A stretch of DNA of 64,000 bases from Hymenobacter ginkgonis (GTDB taxonomy: Bacteria; Bacteroidota; Bacteroidia; Cytophagales; Hymenobacteraceae), in contig NZ_WQKZ01000001.1 in assembly GCF_009755225.1 (NCBI RefSeq), positions 248,001-312,000 of the forward strand. Reading direction: 5' to 3'. Of the stretch, positions 34,077 through 41,932 are shown in pieces. Position 1 is the first letter of the stretch, and each line of letters starts with the position of its first letter. A program made the position numbers and the translations under genes. Under the pieces are notes generated by a model. That model saw nothing but the letters and a program-made list of their open reading frames with translations. It was not told the DNA's origin and did no database searches.

Positions 34077-34107
34077 ATCCAGCCAAAAGCCCTGCGTTTG
34101 CGGCACC

Positions 34108-34181
34108 GGGCCTATAGCTCAATCGGTTAGAGCAGCTGACTCATAATCAGCAGGTCCTTGGTTCGATTCCAAGTGGGCCCA
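34108..34181 (+). tRNA. tRNA with CAU anticodon (Met or Ile2)
   Basis: 74 bases. Acceptor GGGCCTA pairs with TGGGCCC, the D arm is GCTCAATCGGTTAGAGC, the anticodon stem CTGAC/TAATCAG encloses CTCATAA (anticodon CAT), and the T arm is CTTGG-TTCGATT-CCAAG. CCA is not encoded. The initiator-tRNA features (three G-C pairs in the anticodon stem) are absent, so it is elongator Met or lysidine-modified Ile2; sequence alone does not decide. Confidence 0.95.
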
Positions 34182-34183
34182 CT

Positions 34184-34217
34184 AAAAAGGCCTCTACGCT
34201 AGCGTAGAGGCCTTTTT
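34184..34217 (+). terminator. Terminator of the tRNA gene
   Basis: AAAAAGGCCTCTACGCT and AGCGTAGAGGCCTTTTT are exact complements, then more T. Confidence 0.9.
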
Positions 34218-34471
34218 TTATTTTACACCCCTGTTTTACCTCCGCCGAGAGTGCCGACCGAAGTATTCGGCGTCGTCATTAGCATCTCAGGTAGCACAGC
34301 GCTACAGAAGTCGTGCTTAGTTGGGATTTTTGATTATCAGCACCAAAATGCAGCTTCACTGCTCTCGCAACCCTCATCTGTAGGGTCGCTTCTACTTTTA
34401 GCTATACGCAGGGTGGCACTTGCTGGCCCCGAGAGTAGGGAATAATTCTCGCTCAACAGAGGAGCTTTTAC

Positions 34472-34479
34472 TATATTTG
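34472..34479 (+). promoter_or_regulatory. -7 box (TATATTTG) next to the start codon
   Basis: A full match to TAnnTTTG only three bases before the ATG at 34483, so any transcript from it would be leaderless or start just inside the gene. Confidence 0.4.
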
Positions 34480-34482
34480 TCT

Positions 34483-34944
34483 ATGAAGAAACTTCTACTC
34501 TTAACCGGCTTATTTAGTGGCACTCTTTCTGCACACGCACAACTTAGCCCTAACCTTCTCAATGGTCTTGGGCTAGCAGGCAGGCTAGCTACCCAGCGCA
34601 ACACATCCCAGCAGAAGGCCACTCTTTTCGTGCTGCCTGCCACCTACCAGGCGCACACATTTTCGCAGAAACGCACCCCCGCCAAGAAAGTCCCTCGCGC
34701 TAATCAGGGTGGTACGGAAGTAATTGCAATTGAGCAATTGCTAGCGGGGCGCTTTACCGCTCTGCAAGCTGATTCGACTGCCCTGCTACTCGATGTAGCG
34801 CAAGAAAAGGAGTTCAATCGCCTCCGTAACAACCTGGAGGCCTTTAATGCCTTCTGGAATACAGACCCCTACTCTTACGAGATGGATTTTTACCGCAGCC
34901 ACGATGCTATTCGGCAGCGCATGGCCCGGCAGGTAGCCAAGTAG
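34483..34944 (+). CDS. Small secreted hypothetical protein
   Basis: 153 residues from the ATG at 34483. Signal peptide MKKLLLLTGLFSGTLSAHA with a likely cut after Ala. The mature part is basic and then acidic/helical (EVIAIEQLLAGRFTALQAD and FNRLRNNLEAFNAFW). No Cys after the signal, so not a lipoprotein. No family recognised. Confidence 0.7.
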   Translation: MKKLLLLTGLFSGTLSAHAQLSPNLLNGLGLAGRLATQRNTSQQKATLFVLPATYQAHTFSQKRTPAKKVPRANQGGTEVIAIEQLLAGRFTALQADSTALLLDVAQEKEFNRLRNNLEAFNAFWNTDPYSYEMDFYRSHDAIRQRMARQVAK

Positions 34945-34986
34945 TCTGCTAGGCCGGTACCACGCAAAAAGCCCCGCAGCCCCAGG

Positions 34987-35548
34987 GTGTTTTTTACTTT
35001 CACTACATTAGGCCTACTTGTGGGTTGCGAGCGTCCGGCCGCTCACCTACCTACTGCCCCTCGCGCGGCGCTGCCCCCGTTAGCTCAGTTCCTCCTCCTG
35101 GAGCCGTGCAAGGCAATTTCGATGGCAACGGTACGGCCGAATACGTGTGGCTAGTGTTACCCGAGGTAGATTCGACCGGGGAGGGTTGCGTGGGCCGGTG
35201 CGTCAGCTATCTTACTAGTTCCAATCAGGCCCTGCGCCCCTATGCCCTTGACCAATTCCTTGGGGGCGAATTAAACGTCTTTCACCACTTGGGGGCTGGC
35301 CGGCGCGATTATCTAGGCATTCTCCATCTTGGTTCACTAACTGCCGGAGTAGCTACCACCTAGTTACTTGCCGGCCGGGCGGCTGGCAGCAGAGCGTAGT
35401 CCCCTTCCCCACTCATTACAACCAATGGGAGGCTGACGTGATTCCGATTGTACGCAATAGTGCCCACGCGGGCCACGTCCTCATTCACTACAGCGAGTTT
35501 GTCAACGATTTCATCGCTACTAAAACCAAGTCAGTGCCGCTGAAATAG
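34987..35548 (+). pseudogene. Decayed lipoprotein gene with two frameshifts
   Basis: Three frames join into one protein-like reading. From a GTG at 34987 a lipoprotein signal (VFFTFTTLGLLVGC) runs to about 35090, the next frame continues with GAVQGNFDGNGTAEYVWLV and so on to about 35330, and a third frame then gives VTCRPGGWQQSVVPF and ends LKTKSVPLK-like at the TAG 35546-35548. Each change needs an indel. The middle piece resembles an FG-GAP-type repeat (NFDGNGTAEY). Either the gene is dead or the assembly has indels. Confidence 0.55.
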
Positions 35549-35668
35549 TGCTTTCACCCCCTATTCTCCTAGACCCCACGCAAACCTTACACCGGCAAAC
35601 CCCGCGAATGGAAGCGAGCCCTGCGTACGGCAAGACTCTTCTATACCTACTACCGAAAGCCAGCTGGT

Positions 35669-36073
35669 TTACCCGTCCTCGTTCGCTGGAGCTTCTTCCG
35701 CGGCTGGCTCCCAAAGCTCAAGTATATTTCCCTCCGGGTCGAGCAAATGGACGAATTTGCCATAGGCATATTCGGCAATCTCATCAAGGATAGTCACATC
35801 GTTCTTCCGTAGTTCTGCTACTAACTCCACGATATTTTCCACCCGGTAATTAATCATAAAGGGCTTGGCTGACGGGTTGAAATAGGTGGTATCCTGCGGA
35901 AACGTGCTCCAAGTAGTGGTACCTTGTTTCGACGGATTATCGACTTGACGCCACTTAAACGTTGTCCCGTGCTCACTGGTAGCCAGTCCGAGATTTCTCG
36001 CGTACCAGTCGTTCATTTCTTGCGGATTATCGCATTTGAAAAATACGCCGCCGAGGCCCGTTACTTTTTCCAT
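35669..36073 (-). CDS. VOC-family (glyoxalase/bleomycin-resistance-like) protein
   Basis: 134 residues. The single-domain vicinal-oxygen-chelate pattern is clear: GGVFFKCDNPQEMNDWYARNLGL at the start, and FVHLLDPEGNILELWEP at the end with the usual metal-ligand Glu. The first ligand position reads GVFFKC instead of the usual His, so the metal site may be altered. Substrate unknown. Confidence 0.92.
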   Translation of the reverse strand: MEKVTGLGGVFFKCDNPQEMNDWYARNLGLATSEHGTTFKWRQVDNPSKQGTTTWSTFPQDTTYFNPSAKPFMINYRVENIVELVAELRKNDVTILDEIAEYAYGKFVHLLDPEGNILELWEPAAEEAPANEDG

Positions 36074-36658
36074 GAAGTAAATGAGTAGGTAGAAGTGGAA
36101 TGAGCCGTTAATATAGGTAGTGCTAATAGCATGGCAACCCCACGTTCGCTAGGCACCGCTAGTAGGGGACGCACATACGGGGTGTTCTATTGTTAGCACC
36201 ACTACCCCCCGTACTAGCTCGCGGACCTAGGCAGTACGCCTTCCCTCAAATACTCTTGCGCCCTTACAAAGACGGTTGCTGCCGCCTCGTACTCGATGTG
36301 ACCTGTGAGAGCGCGATGCGGCAGCTGTCCAACGGCGTCAGCACGTGTATAGACGGGAACACTGCCTTACTGCGAAGCGTGGTGTCGTTGTACCCTTATA
36401 TGTCCAGGTAGAAGTCGTTGGTAGGCGCAAATGGCCTGATGAAACGCGGGGCGCTGCCCATATGCACCCTAGACTACCGCCGTGAAATTGTGGTGATGTA
36501 GTAGTCCGGTAGTTCCATTTTACTGGCATTGCTACCCGAGAAGCAGGTGCGCTATAGTTACCTCGGCTTGAGTACCCACGGGTCGCTTTACAGTAGGCTT
36601 GCATCAATTGCCTACCAGGCACTGTTTGAGTTTGCTCGTATAAATGAAGCGCTATTAT
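36074..36658. other. Gap with degraded coding remnants
   Basis: About 585 bases. Plus-strand frames contain protein-like but interrupted stretches (for example RPYKDGCCRLVLDVTCESAMRQL near 36260-36330 and EKQVRYSYLGLSTHGSLYSRL after two in-frame stops near 36500-36600). I infer decayed genes. No intact gene is supported. Confidence 0.45.
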
Positions 36659-37477
36659 TTAGGGGTAGATGTTTAGATTACTTATCACAAATAATATAGC
36701 TGGGTAAGTAGCCGTGAATAGCCAAAAAAACGAATTTAGTCCCATGAATACAGCATTGAATAAGTGAAAAGTAACACCCCAAAACAAAATGATATAAGAA
36801 AATGGTAAAGGAACAACTAAGCATAACGGAAACGTTATTTCCATTATTATCACGTTCCAGCACAAGAATAAACTCAAATATCCGCTTCTCTTCAAAAGCG
36901 AGGAAAAACCTAGGCTACCAAAAGAGCCAGTACTAAATATTTGGTAAACTGCTTCTCCGCTACGCCATTTTTTTGATATTATTTTGGCAACGCCTGCCGT
37001 TTCGTATGCCAAGCAAGATTGGAATGCGATGAAATACAGGCAATATTTTTCACTTAGTTGCGATGAGTATTTATTTAGCCCTAAGAAAATAGCTACTACA
37101 AGTATTAAAGCCATTTGGTCCGACCCTTCGCCTCCATAAGTAGTTCTAAGCTGAATTAGAAGCAAGCAAACTACAAGAATTAGCGCAACAAAGGTAAATG
37201 TCCAGGTATGAATAGTGATAAAAGGCAGTAATGTTAATAGGATGAGTTCTAAAATGAGTATATATAACAAGTATTTATTCAATAAGTAATCTAGAATTTT
37301 GGCGGCGTACTTATTATTGAGCCATGTATTTATATCTAAGCTGATTATTCTCCAAGGAAATGCCCCCCTATCAGAAAAATTACCTTTATTATATAAAAAA
37401 AGAAGTTCAGTGGTTGTAATAAGTTGCCCTATAGTAAATAAGATTATTACTATTCTAAAATACGTGGGCGTATTCAT
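36659..37477 (-). CDS. HTTM-domain (SdpB-like) multi-pass membrane protein
   Basis: 272 residues, with about seven hydrophobic segments. The sequence YGGEGSDQMALILVVAIFLG, FQSCLAYETAGVAKI, KWRSGEAVYQIFSTGSFG and FHLFNAVFMGLNSFFWLFTATYP follows the HTTM (vitamin-K-dependent-carboxylase-like) family, which includes SdpB of the Bacillus sporulation-delaying peptide system. It overlaps the preceding gene (37455) by 23 bases, so the two are translationally coupled. The region is much more AT-rich than the rest of the window, a sign of transfer. In sdp systems this protein matures a secreted peptide toxin; here that role is inferred. Confidence 0.8.
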   Translation of the reverse strand: MNTPTYFRIVIILFTIGQLITTTELLFLYNKGNFSDRGAFPWRIISLDINTWLNNKYAAKILDYLLNKYLLYILILELILLTLLPFITIHTWTFTFVALILVVCLLLIQLRTTYGGEGSDQMALILVVAIFLGLNKYSSQLSEKYCLYFIAFQSCLAYETAGVAKIISKKWRSGEAVYQIFSTGSFGSLGFSSLLKRSGYLSLFLCWNVIIMEITFPLCLVVPLPFSYIILFWGVTFHLFNAVFMGLNSFFWLFTATYPAILFVISNLNIYP

Positions 37478-38030
37478 GATTGCTAGTGCGGATGGCAGTT
37501 TGGTGAAATGGAGAACTTAGTATTGGCCTAGGACTCTCTTCAGAATGCAGGCCAAAGCTTTCAACAAGCGCAAACTGTATGTGCGATGCATTCGCGTCTG
37601 AGTACTTAAAAGAAAAGCTATTGACTGTGTTCAAGATAAGTAAATACGGGACGCATGTGCATAAATTGTTGGTAAGCAGATGCTGACTCATTTGTTCTTT
37701 GTGGCATCTCTGGGCCAACCTAATTAAGGAGCTTGTGCAATCAAATAATTGTTTAATTTCTCTTTTGTCAGGGTTCCAAATAAAATTATAAGACGTTCTA
37801 AAAACTATCAATGGTACTTCTTGCCAATCAGAAGTAATTTCATCGCCTTGCGCTAATCTGTATATTATATGGTAATCGCTAGTTCCTGGATTTGGAGCGA
37901 AAAAAGTCCAATTAGGTAAGACTCCAATAAAGTCGTAGCCTCGGTACTTTAATAGTATATTGAGTTGGAATTGCCAGATTACGGATATAAAAAACCATAA
38001 TCCTAAAAAAATGGCTACGAATATATCCAT
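37455..38030 (-). CDS. SdpA-like protein with FAPNPG motif
   Basis: 191 residues from the ATG at 38030; an in-frame TTG at 38105 would add 25 residues. One N-terminal membrane helix (MDIFVAIFLGLWFFISVIW) is followed by GVLPNWTFFAPNPGTSDYHIIYR. A W-x-F-F-x-x-x-P motif after a membrane helix is the hallmark of SdpA-type proteins that are encoded beside SdpB/HTTM proteins. Several Cys (FDCTS, QRCHK, NLCTC) lie in the second half. It overlaps the HTTM gene by 23 bases. Assignment by motif and context only. Confidence 0.65.
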   Translation of the reverse strand: MDIFVAIFLGLWFFISVIWQFQLNILLKYRGYDFIGVLPNWTFFAPNPGTSDYHIIYRLAQGDEITSDWQEVPLIVFRTSYNFIWNPDKREIKQLFDCTSSLIRLAQRCHKEQMSQHLLTNNLCTCVPYLLILNTVNSFSFKYSDANASHIQFALVESFGLHSEESPRPILSSPFHQTAIRTSNHEYAHVF

Positions 38031-38168
38031 TTTATAAGTATTACTTTTTAGATTAAAAATTAAGTAGTACAGATACTTTTTGTAGCCTAATAGGGGTATT
38101 ACCAAAGTATCTACTTGTATTGTGATTAGTCAAAAGGGGCCAGGCTAAACCATTTTGAAAAGCAGGTG

Positions 38169-38222
38169 GGTGCTTGGTTGTCCTGCAGCGTTCCTAATGG
38201 AATTGCAGGGCAACCAAGCACC
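38169..38222. terminator. Long hairpin between the small gene and the SdpA-like gene
   Basis: GGTGCTTGGTTGTCCTGCA (38169-38187) pairs with 38204-38222 with one G-T wobble. It may terminate or attenuate the 38337 transcript, leaving reduced read-through into the membrane genes. Confidence 0.6.
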
Positions 38223-38336
38223 AAAACCTATCATAGACCCAGAATATTTAGAGGTTGAAATCGCAGAGTTGATACGTAAGCTCTGCGCGCTACTGCTACT
38301 CACTACTTAGTAAAGTATTCTAATCTTGCTAATCAA

Positions 38337-38711
38337 TCAAAGATTCATCTCTCTGTTGATTTGCTCTCTTGCAGTAATCAATTGGTCGATTGAAAAATCG
38401 TGTTCAACCTTCATTCTATTCAGAAGTTCGGCTGGCAAAACATTCGCCCCTAGTACCGCGCCTGATTTCCAAGCCTTGTAGACTTCCCAAGCCAAGGTTG
38501 CCGCTGCTACGGCAATTTCTACCCAGATGGCTACATCTCCCCCTGGATTCCTACTCACGAGAACGCCAGGTTCGTGAGTTGCTTTGAGCTTCGCTAAATC
38601 GCGTACGTTCTTGGTTTTATTATCTTGCAAAAGCTTGATACCAAGGTCTATCATTGCTAAGTCAGACTTAGTCAAAGTCAACTTGTCTGGAAACTTGCGT
38701 GTGTTTGCCAT
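38337..38711 (-). CDS. Small protein with hydrophobic core, candidate peptide precursor
   Basis: 124 residues, no Cys and no signal peptide. A charged N-terminal part (about 1-57, DKLTLTKSDLAMIDLGIKLL) ends in NPGG (about 55-58), then a strongly hydrophobic/amphipathic segment DVAIWVEIAVAAATLAWEVYKAW (about 59-81), then a polar C-terminus. A leader, a Gly-Gly and a hydrophobic mature-like part are what a bacteriocin or sdp-type precursor would show, and the gene stands just upstream of the SdpA/SdpB-like pair. It could equally be an unrelated small protein; the role is inference. Confidence 0.55.
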   Translation of the reverse strand: MANTRKFPDKLTLTKSDLAMIDLGIKLLQDNKTKNVRDLAKLKATHEPGVLVSRNPGGDVAIWVEIAVAAATLAWEVYKAWKSGAVLGANVLPAELLNRMKVEHDFSIDQLITAREQINREMNL

Positions 38712-39007
38712 GACTGCGAATGTGTAAAGTGCAATTGAAAGTAATTTTTGGTACTAAAAAATGCAAATAACCAAAACGACAGCGCCGTTGAGAAAGCGGC
38801 CTTCTGTTATAATGAAGGTAGATGTCGGATATATTCAGGCGCTACAGTGCTAACACTGAACTTATGAGGCTCAGATAGTAGAGGATATTCCTGAAAATAG
38901 GTTACTCAACGCAGCAATAGCTAGGTCTACTTGCTGCGGTAGCTACCTACCCTGGAGGCACGGAAAATGCGCCGCAATGCAAGTGAATTTTACTGTCAGT
39001 CAGACTA
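38712..39007. other. AT-rich intergenic region, nothing recognised
   Basis: About 300 bases between the small gene and the next operon. Contains short A/T runs; no gene, repeat or RNA found. Confidence 0.5.
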
Positions 39008-40231
39008 CTAGCTTAGGTCGTATGCGGGCTGCCACTTTTCCACCGTGTGGTTATAAATGGCACGATTGGCTAGGTGCACGGTGCAGGCCGCTCGGGCGCC
39101 GGTTACAACGTTAGAATCAGGTAACTGCTTCTCGCTGATGGCGCGGTAAAAATCACTTAGTGCGTACCACGACCCATCTTTGAGGGGCTCTTTGCCAGTG
39201 ACGATGGGGATGCCCCCATTCTTGTCCCAAGTTATTTTGGTGGCGCCCGTCACGCCATCTACGGTGCCGTATTGTTTGAGGGTTTCTTGCTCAGGGTAGT
39301 AAATCCCCTGGTCAATCAGCAGCGAAATAGTGCCTTTAGTGCCTTTTAGCTTAAACAAGTAGCCATCGCGGGCGTTGCCGCAGGTAGCCCCAAAATTGCC
39401 CACCATGCCAGCTTGGGTGTAGCGCACCATTACTTGCACATTGTCGTAGGTTTCGCGCCCATCTTTATAGTAGTCGATGCCGCCAGTACCGAAAACTTCG
39501 TCGGCGTGCGTGTCGAAGGCCCAGTTGATGAAATCTAGCTGGTGCGACAGCAGCTCGGCTGCTAGGCCCCCCGAGTATTCGCGGTACATGCGCCAGTTGA
39601 TTTTGCGCTCTAGCCCCGGCTCCGGCACCGGGCGGCGCCAGCTGCCATTGCGGTCCCAGCGGCAGTCTATCTGCGTTACCTTGCCTAGGTAGCCCTGCTT
39701 TATCATTTCCTTCACCCGGTAGTATAGCGGCGAGGACCGGTACTGATGCCCAATTTGCAGCGTCTGGTTGGGTCGCTGCTGAGACAAGCGCACCAGTTCT
39801 AGAGCCTGGGCAATGTCATAGGTCATGGTTTTTTCCAGGTACACCTGCTTGCCGGCTAGTAGCGCATCCTTGGCTATCTGGAAGTGCCGGTCGAGCGGCA
39901 CCGAGATGATGACAGCCTCCACCGCCCGCGAGTCCAGTAGGGCGTGGTAATCGGCATAAGTTTTGGCTTTGCTGGCCGTACCGATTTTCTGGGCATCATG
40001 CAGCCGGAAGGGCAATTCGTCGCACAGCGCTGTCACCTCAAACAGCGAGGGTAGCTCCTGCAAAATTTTGAGCAGCCCCGTGCCCCGGTCGCCGCAGCCA
40101 ATAATGCCAATGCGGATTTTGCCCGTCAGGTGCCGAGGCGCGAAGGCCTCAGCCAATTGGTGGTGTAGCAATAGGCTGCCCGTGAGCAGGCCAGCTTGTT
40201 TGCAAAAATCTCTTCGAAGCACGTTTGTCAT
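39008..40231 (-). CDS. Exported Gfo/Idh/MocA-type oxidoreductase with flavinylation-like motif
   Basis: 407 residues. A twin-arginine start (LRRDFCKQAGLLTGSLLL) indicates export. The Rossmann part follows: IRIGIIGCGDRGTGLLKIL, then the catalytic region YLEKTMTYDIAQ (usually EKP, here EKT). The C-terminal domain carries D-G-V-T-G-A-T at residues 325-331 (39239-39259), which matches the DgxTGA(T/S) consensus that ApbE enzymes modify with FMN. The stop and start of this gene and the ApbE gene overlap by four bases (ATGA at 40228-40231), so they are cotranslated. Gfo/Idh enzymes oxidise sugars or cyclitols; the flavin idea is new and unproven. Confidence 0.9.
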   Translation of the reverse strand: MTNVLRRDFCKQAGLLTGSLLLHHQLAEAFAPRHLTGKIRIGIIGCGDRGTGLLKILQELPSLFEVTALCDELPFRLHDAQKIGTASKAKTYADYHALLDSRAVEAVIISVPLDRHFQIAKDALLAGKQVYLEKTMTYDIAQALELVRLSQQRPNQTLQIGHQYRSSPLYYRVKEMIKQGYLGKVTQIDCRWDRNGSWRRPVPEPGLERKINWRMYREYSGGLAAELLSHQLDFINWAFDTHADEVFGTGGIDYYKDGRETYDNVQVMVRYTQAGMVGNFGATCGNARDGYLFKLKGTKGTISLLIDQGIYYPEQETLKQYGTVDGVTGATKITWDKNGGIPIVTGKEPLKDGSWYALSDFYRAISEKQLPDSNVVTGARAACTVHLANRAIYNHTVEKWQPAYDLS

Positions 40232-41238
40232 GGGTGGGAAAGAAGTTGTTGCAGCCCGGCAGTGGCGGTGGCTGCCGCCGTGCCGTCGGGCCGCTGGTAG
40301 ATGAGGTAGGCTTGCAGCGCCGGGTTTTGCTTTAAAAAAGTGAGCGCGCTGGCGAGCCCCATGCCCATCAGGGCATTATCATAAGCATCAGCCGTTAGGG
40401 CGTCGGTGGCCACAACGGTTACACTAATTAACTCGTTTTGAAAAGCGTATCCAGTCTTAGGGTCAATTAGGTGCGCGCTCCTTACCCCTCCCCATTGCCG
40501 AAACTTGCGGTAGTTGCCTGAGGTGGTAACTCCGCCCGCGGGCAGGCAGATGACTTGCTGCATGGCCGCCGCCGCGAAGGCACTGGTATCGGGCTGCTCA
40601 ATGCCAATGCGCATTAGCTCGCCGCTGGGCCATTTGTGGCCCCGTACCCGAATCTCACCCCCTAGCTCCACCAAGTAGTCCTGAATGTGGTGGCGCTCTA
40701 GCAGCGTGGCCAGCACATCTACGGAATAGCCCTGCGCAATGCCGTTGAGGTCGAGGTGCATAGCCGGCAAATCCTTCACCAGCGAATCACCTTTTAAATG
40801 AATTTTGTCGGAGCCGATGTGCGGCAAAATCGCCCGAATAGTTGCCGCCGAAGGTGGGGCTGCCACGGGCCGAGTGCCAAAGCCCCAAGCCTGCACCAGC
40901 GGCTCAACGGTAGCATCAAACCGCCCGCCCGTGGCCTGGTACACTTGCAGGGCCTTGCGCACTACCACCCGCAGGTGCTGGTCGGCCACAATACCCCTGG
41001 CCGATTGGTTGAACTGATTAATCAGCGAGCCCGGCTGGTAGAGCGACATCGACGCATCGATTTCGGCTAGCTGGGTGGTAATGTCTTGGCTGGTTACGAG
41101 GCTATCGGGGGCGTAGTACGTAATGGCATAGGTCGTGCCCTGGGCATAGCCGCTCAAATGGAAGGCCCGCCGCACCTCCGAGGCTGGGGTAGGCGGAAGC
41201 AACCAGCCAGCAAGTACAACGAGAAGCCCAAGGAGCAT
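40228..41238 (-). CDS. apbE: FAD:protein FMN transferase (ApbE family)
   Basis: 336 residues from the ATG at 41238; an in-frame TTG at 41286 would add 16 residues. An N-terminal membrane anchor or signal (MLLGLLVVLAGWLL) precedes the ApbE domain: GTTYAITY, ATGGRFDATVEPLVQAWGFG, HLDLNGIAQGYSVD, LVELGGEIRVRG and the magnesium-site ATDALTADAYDNALMGMG. ApbE hydrolyses FAD and attaches FMN to a Thr/Ser of an extracytosolic protein. It overlaps the Gfo/Idh gene by four bases, which makes that protein the obvious candidate target. Confidence 0.93.
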   Translation of the reverse strand: MLLGLLVVLAGWLLPPTPASEVRRAFHLSGYAQGTTYAITYYAPDSLVTSQDITTQLAEIDASMSLYQPGSLINQFNQSARGIVADQHLRVVVRKALQVYQATGGRFDATVEPLVQAWGFGTRPVAAPPSAATIRAILPHIGSDKIHLKGDSLVKDLPAMHLDLNGIAQGYSVDVLATLLERHHIQDYLVELGGEIRVRGHKWPSGELMRIGIEQPDTSAFAAAAMQQVICLPAGGVTTSGNYRKFRQWGGVRSAHLIDPKTGYAFQNELISVTVVATDALTADAYDNALMGMGLASALTFLKQNPALQAYLIYQRPDGTAAATATAGLQQLLSHP

Positions 41239-41932
41239 GGTGTAAAGGGGGAGGGGGTAAGAAGCCAATAACAGCTTATTGTGCAAATTCTTTCTCGTTG
41301 GCTTTTGGGTCGGTGTGCCTGGCTGCCAGCAGCTCTAGCAAAGCAGCTAGAAGCACTACCAAGTTAGGTTTTGCTTGCCGCAAAACGAGCAAGCGGTTGC
41401 TCTTTCTAATAAGTTTATAGTCAAAGTCTTCTCTGCTTTTGATATATTGTTCTGCTTATCTTTTGTACAGCCCCAACCAAAGAGCAATTTCTGTTTTAGG
41501 GTAGGCGCCGCGTCCTGTACTCACCTGCTACCCCAGCTTACTTATCTGCTTCTTTTTTTAAGCGCTGCTTATAAGAATAGTTGTAATGCCATAAGTGCAG
41601 TGGAGAGGCACACAAGGCAACTGAATTATTATTTCATCAAAAACCCATAATCGGGAGAGTACAGGATGATTTTTAGATGAATAAGTAGGATATTTATACC
41701 ATCAATCTTGAGTTGGCAGGTATTCTATGCTCCATAGAGTCCGTCTTATCCTAAAGTGCCCCTCTGAGTAGTCACTCGCTAGGCGTTTGCCTGGTGCCTG
41801 GTGATTGAGAAGTAAAGCCTAGCCCAACTACTTGAATGGCAGCTGCCTAGTAGAGCCTTGGTTACGGTCTTCGAGTCTTGCGCCGTCTTGCGATTCCCCT
41901 GGTTCTTTCCTACTCTTAGAATTCCCACACTT
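41239..41932. other. Divergent regulatory region between apbE and susC
   Basis: About 690 bases. AT-richer than the flanking genes. It contains a GCTTGC...GCAAGC inverted half-site pair near 41376-41393 and TTATCTTTTG near 41457, close to a -7 box. Promoters for both directions must lie here. No gene is supported. Confidence 0.5.

Noticed and set aside
34108..38711. tRNA-linked integrative element covering the AT-rich region
   Set aside because: There is no integrase, and I found no repeat of the tRNA 3' end within the region. The AT-rich cluster may still be acquired, but not as a recognisable island.
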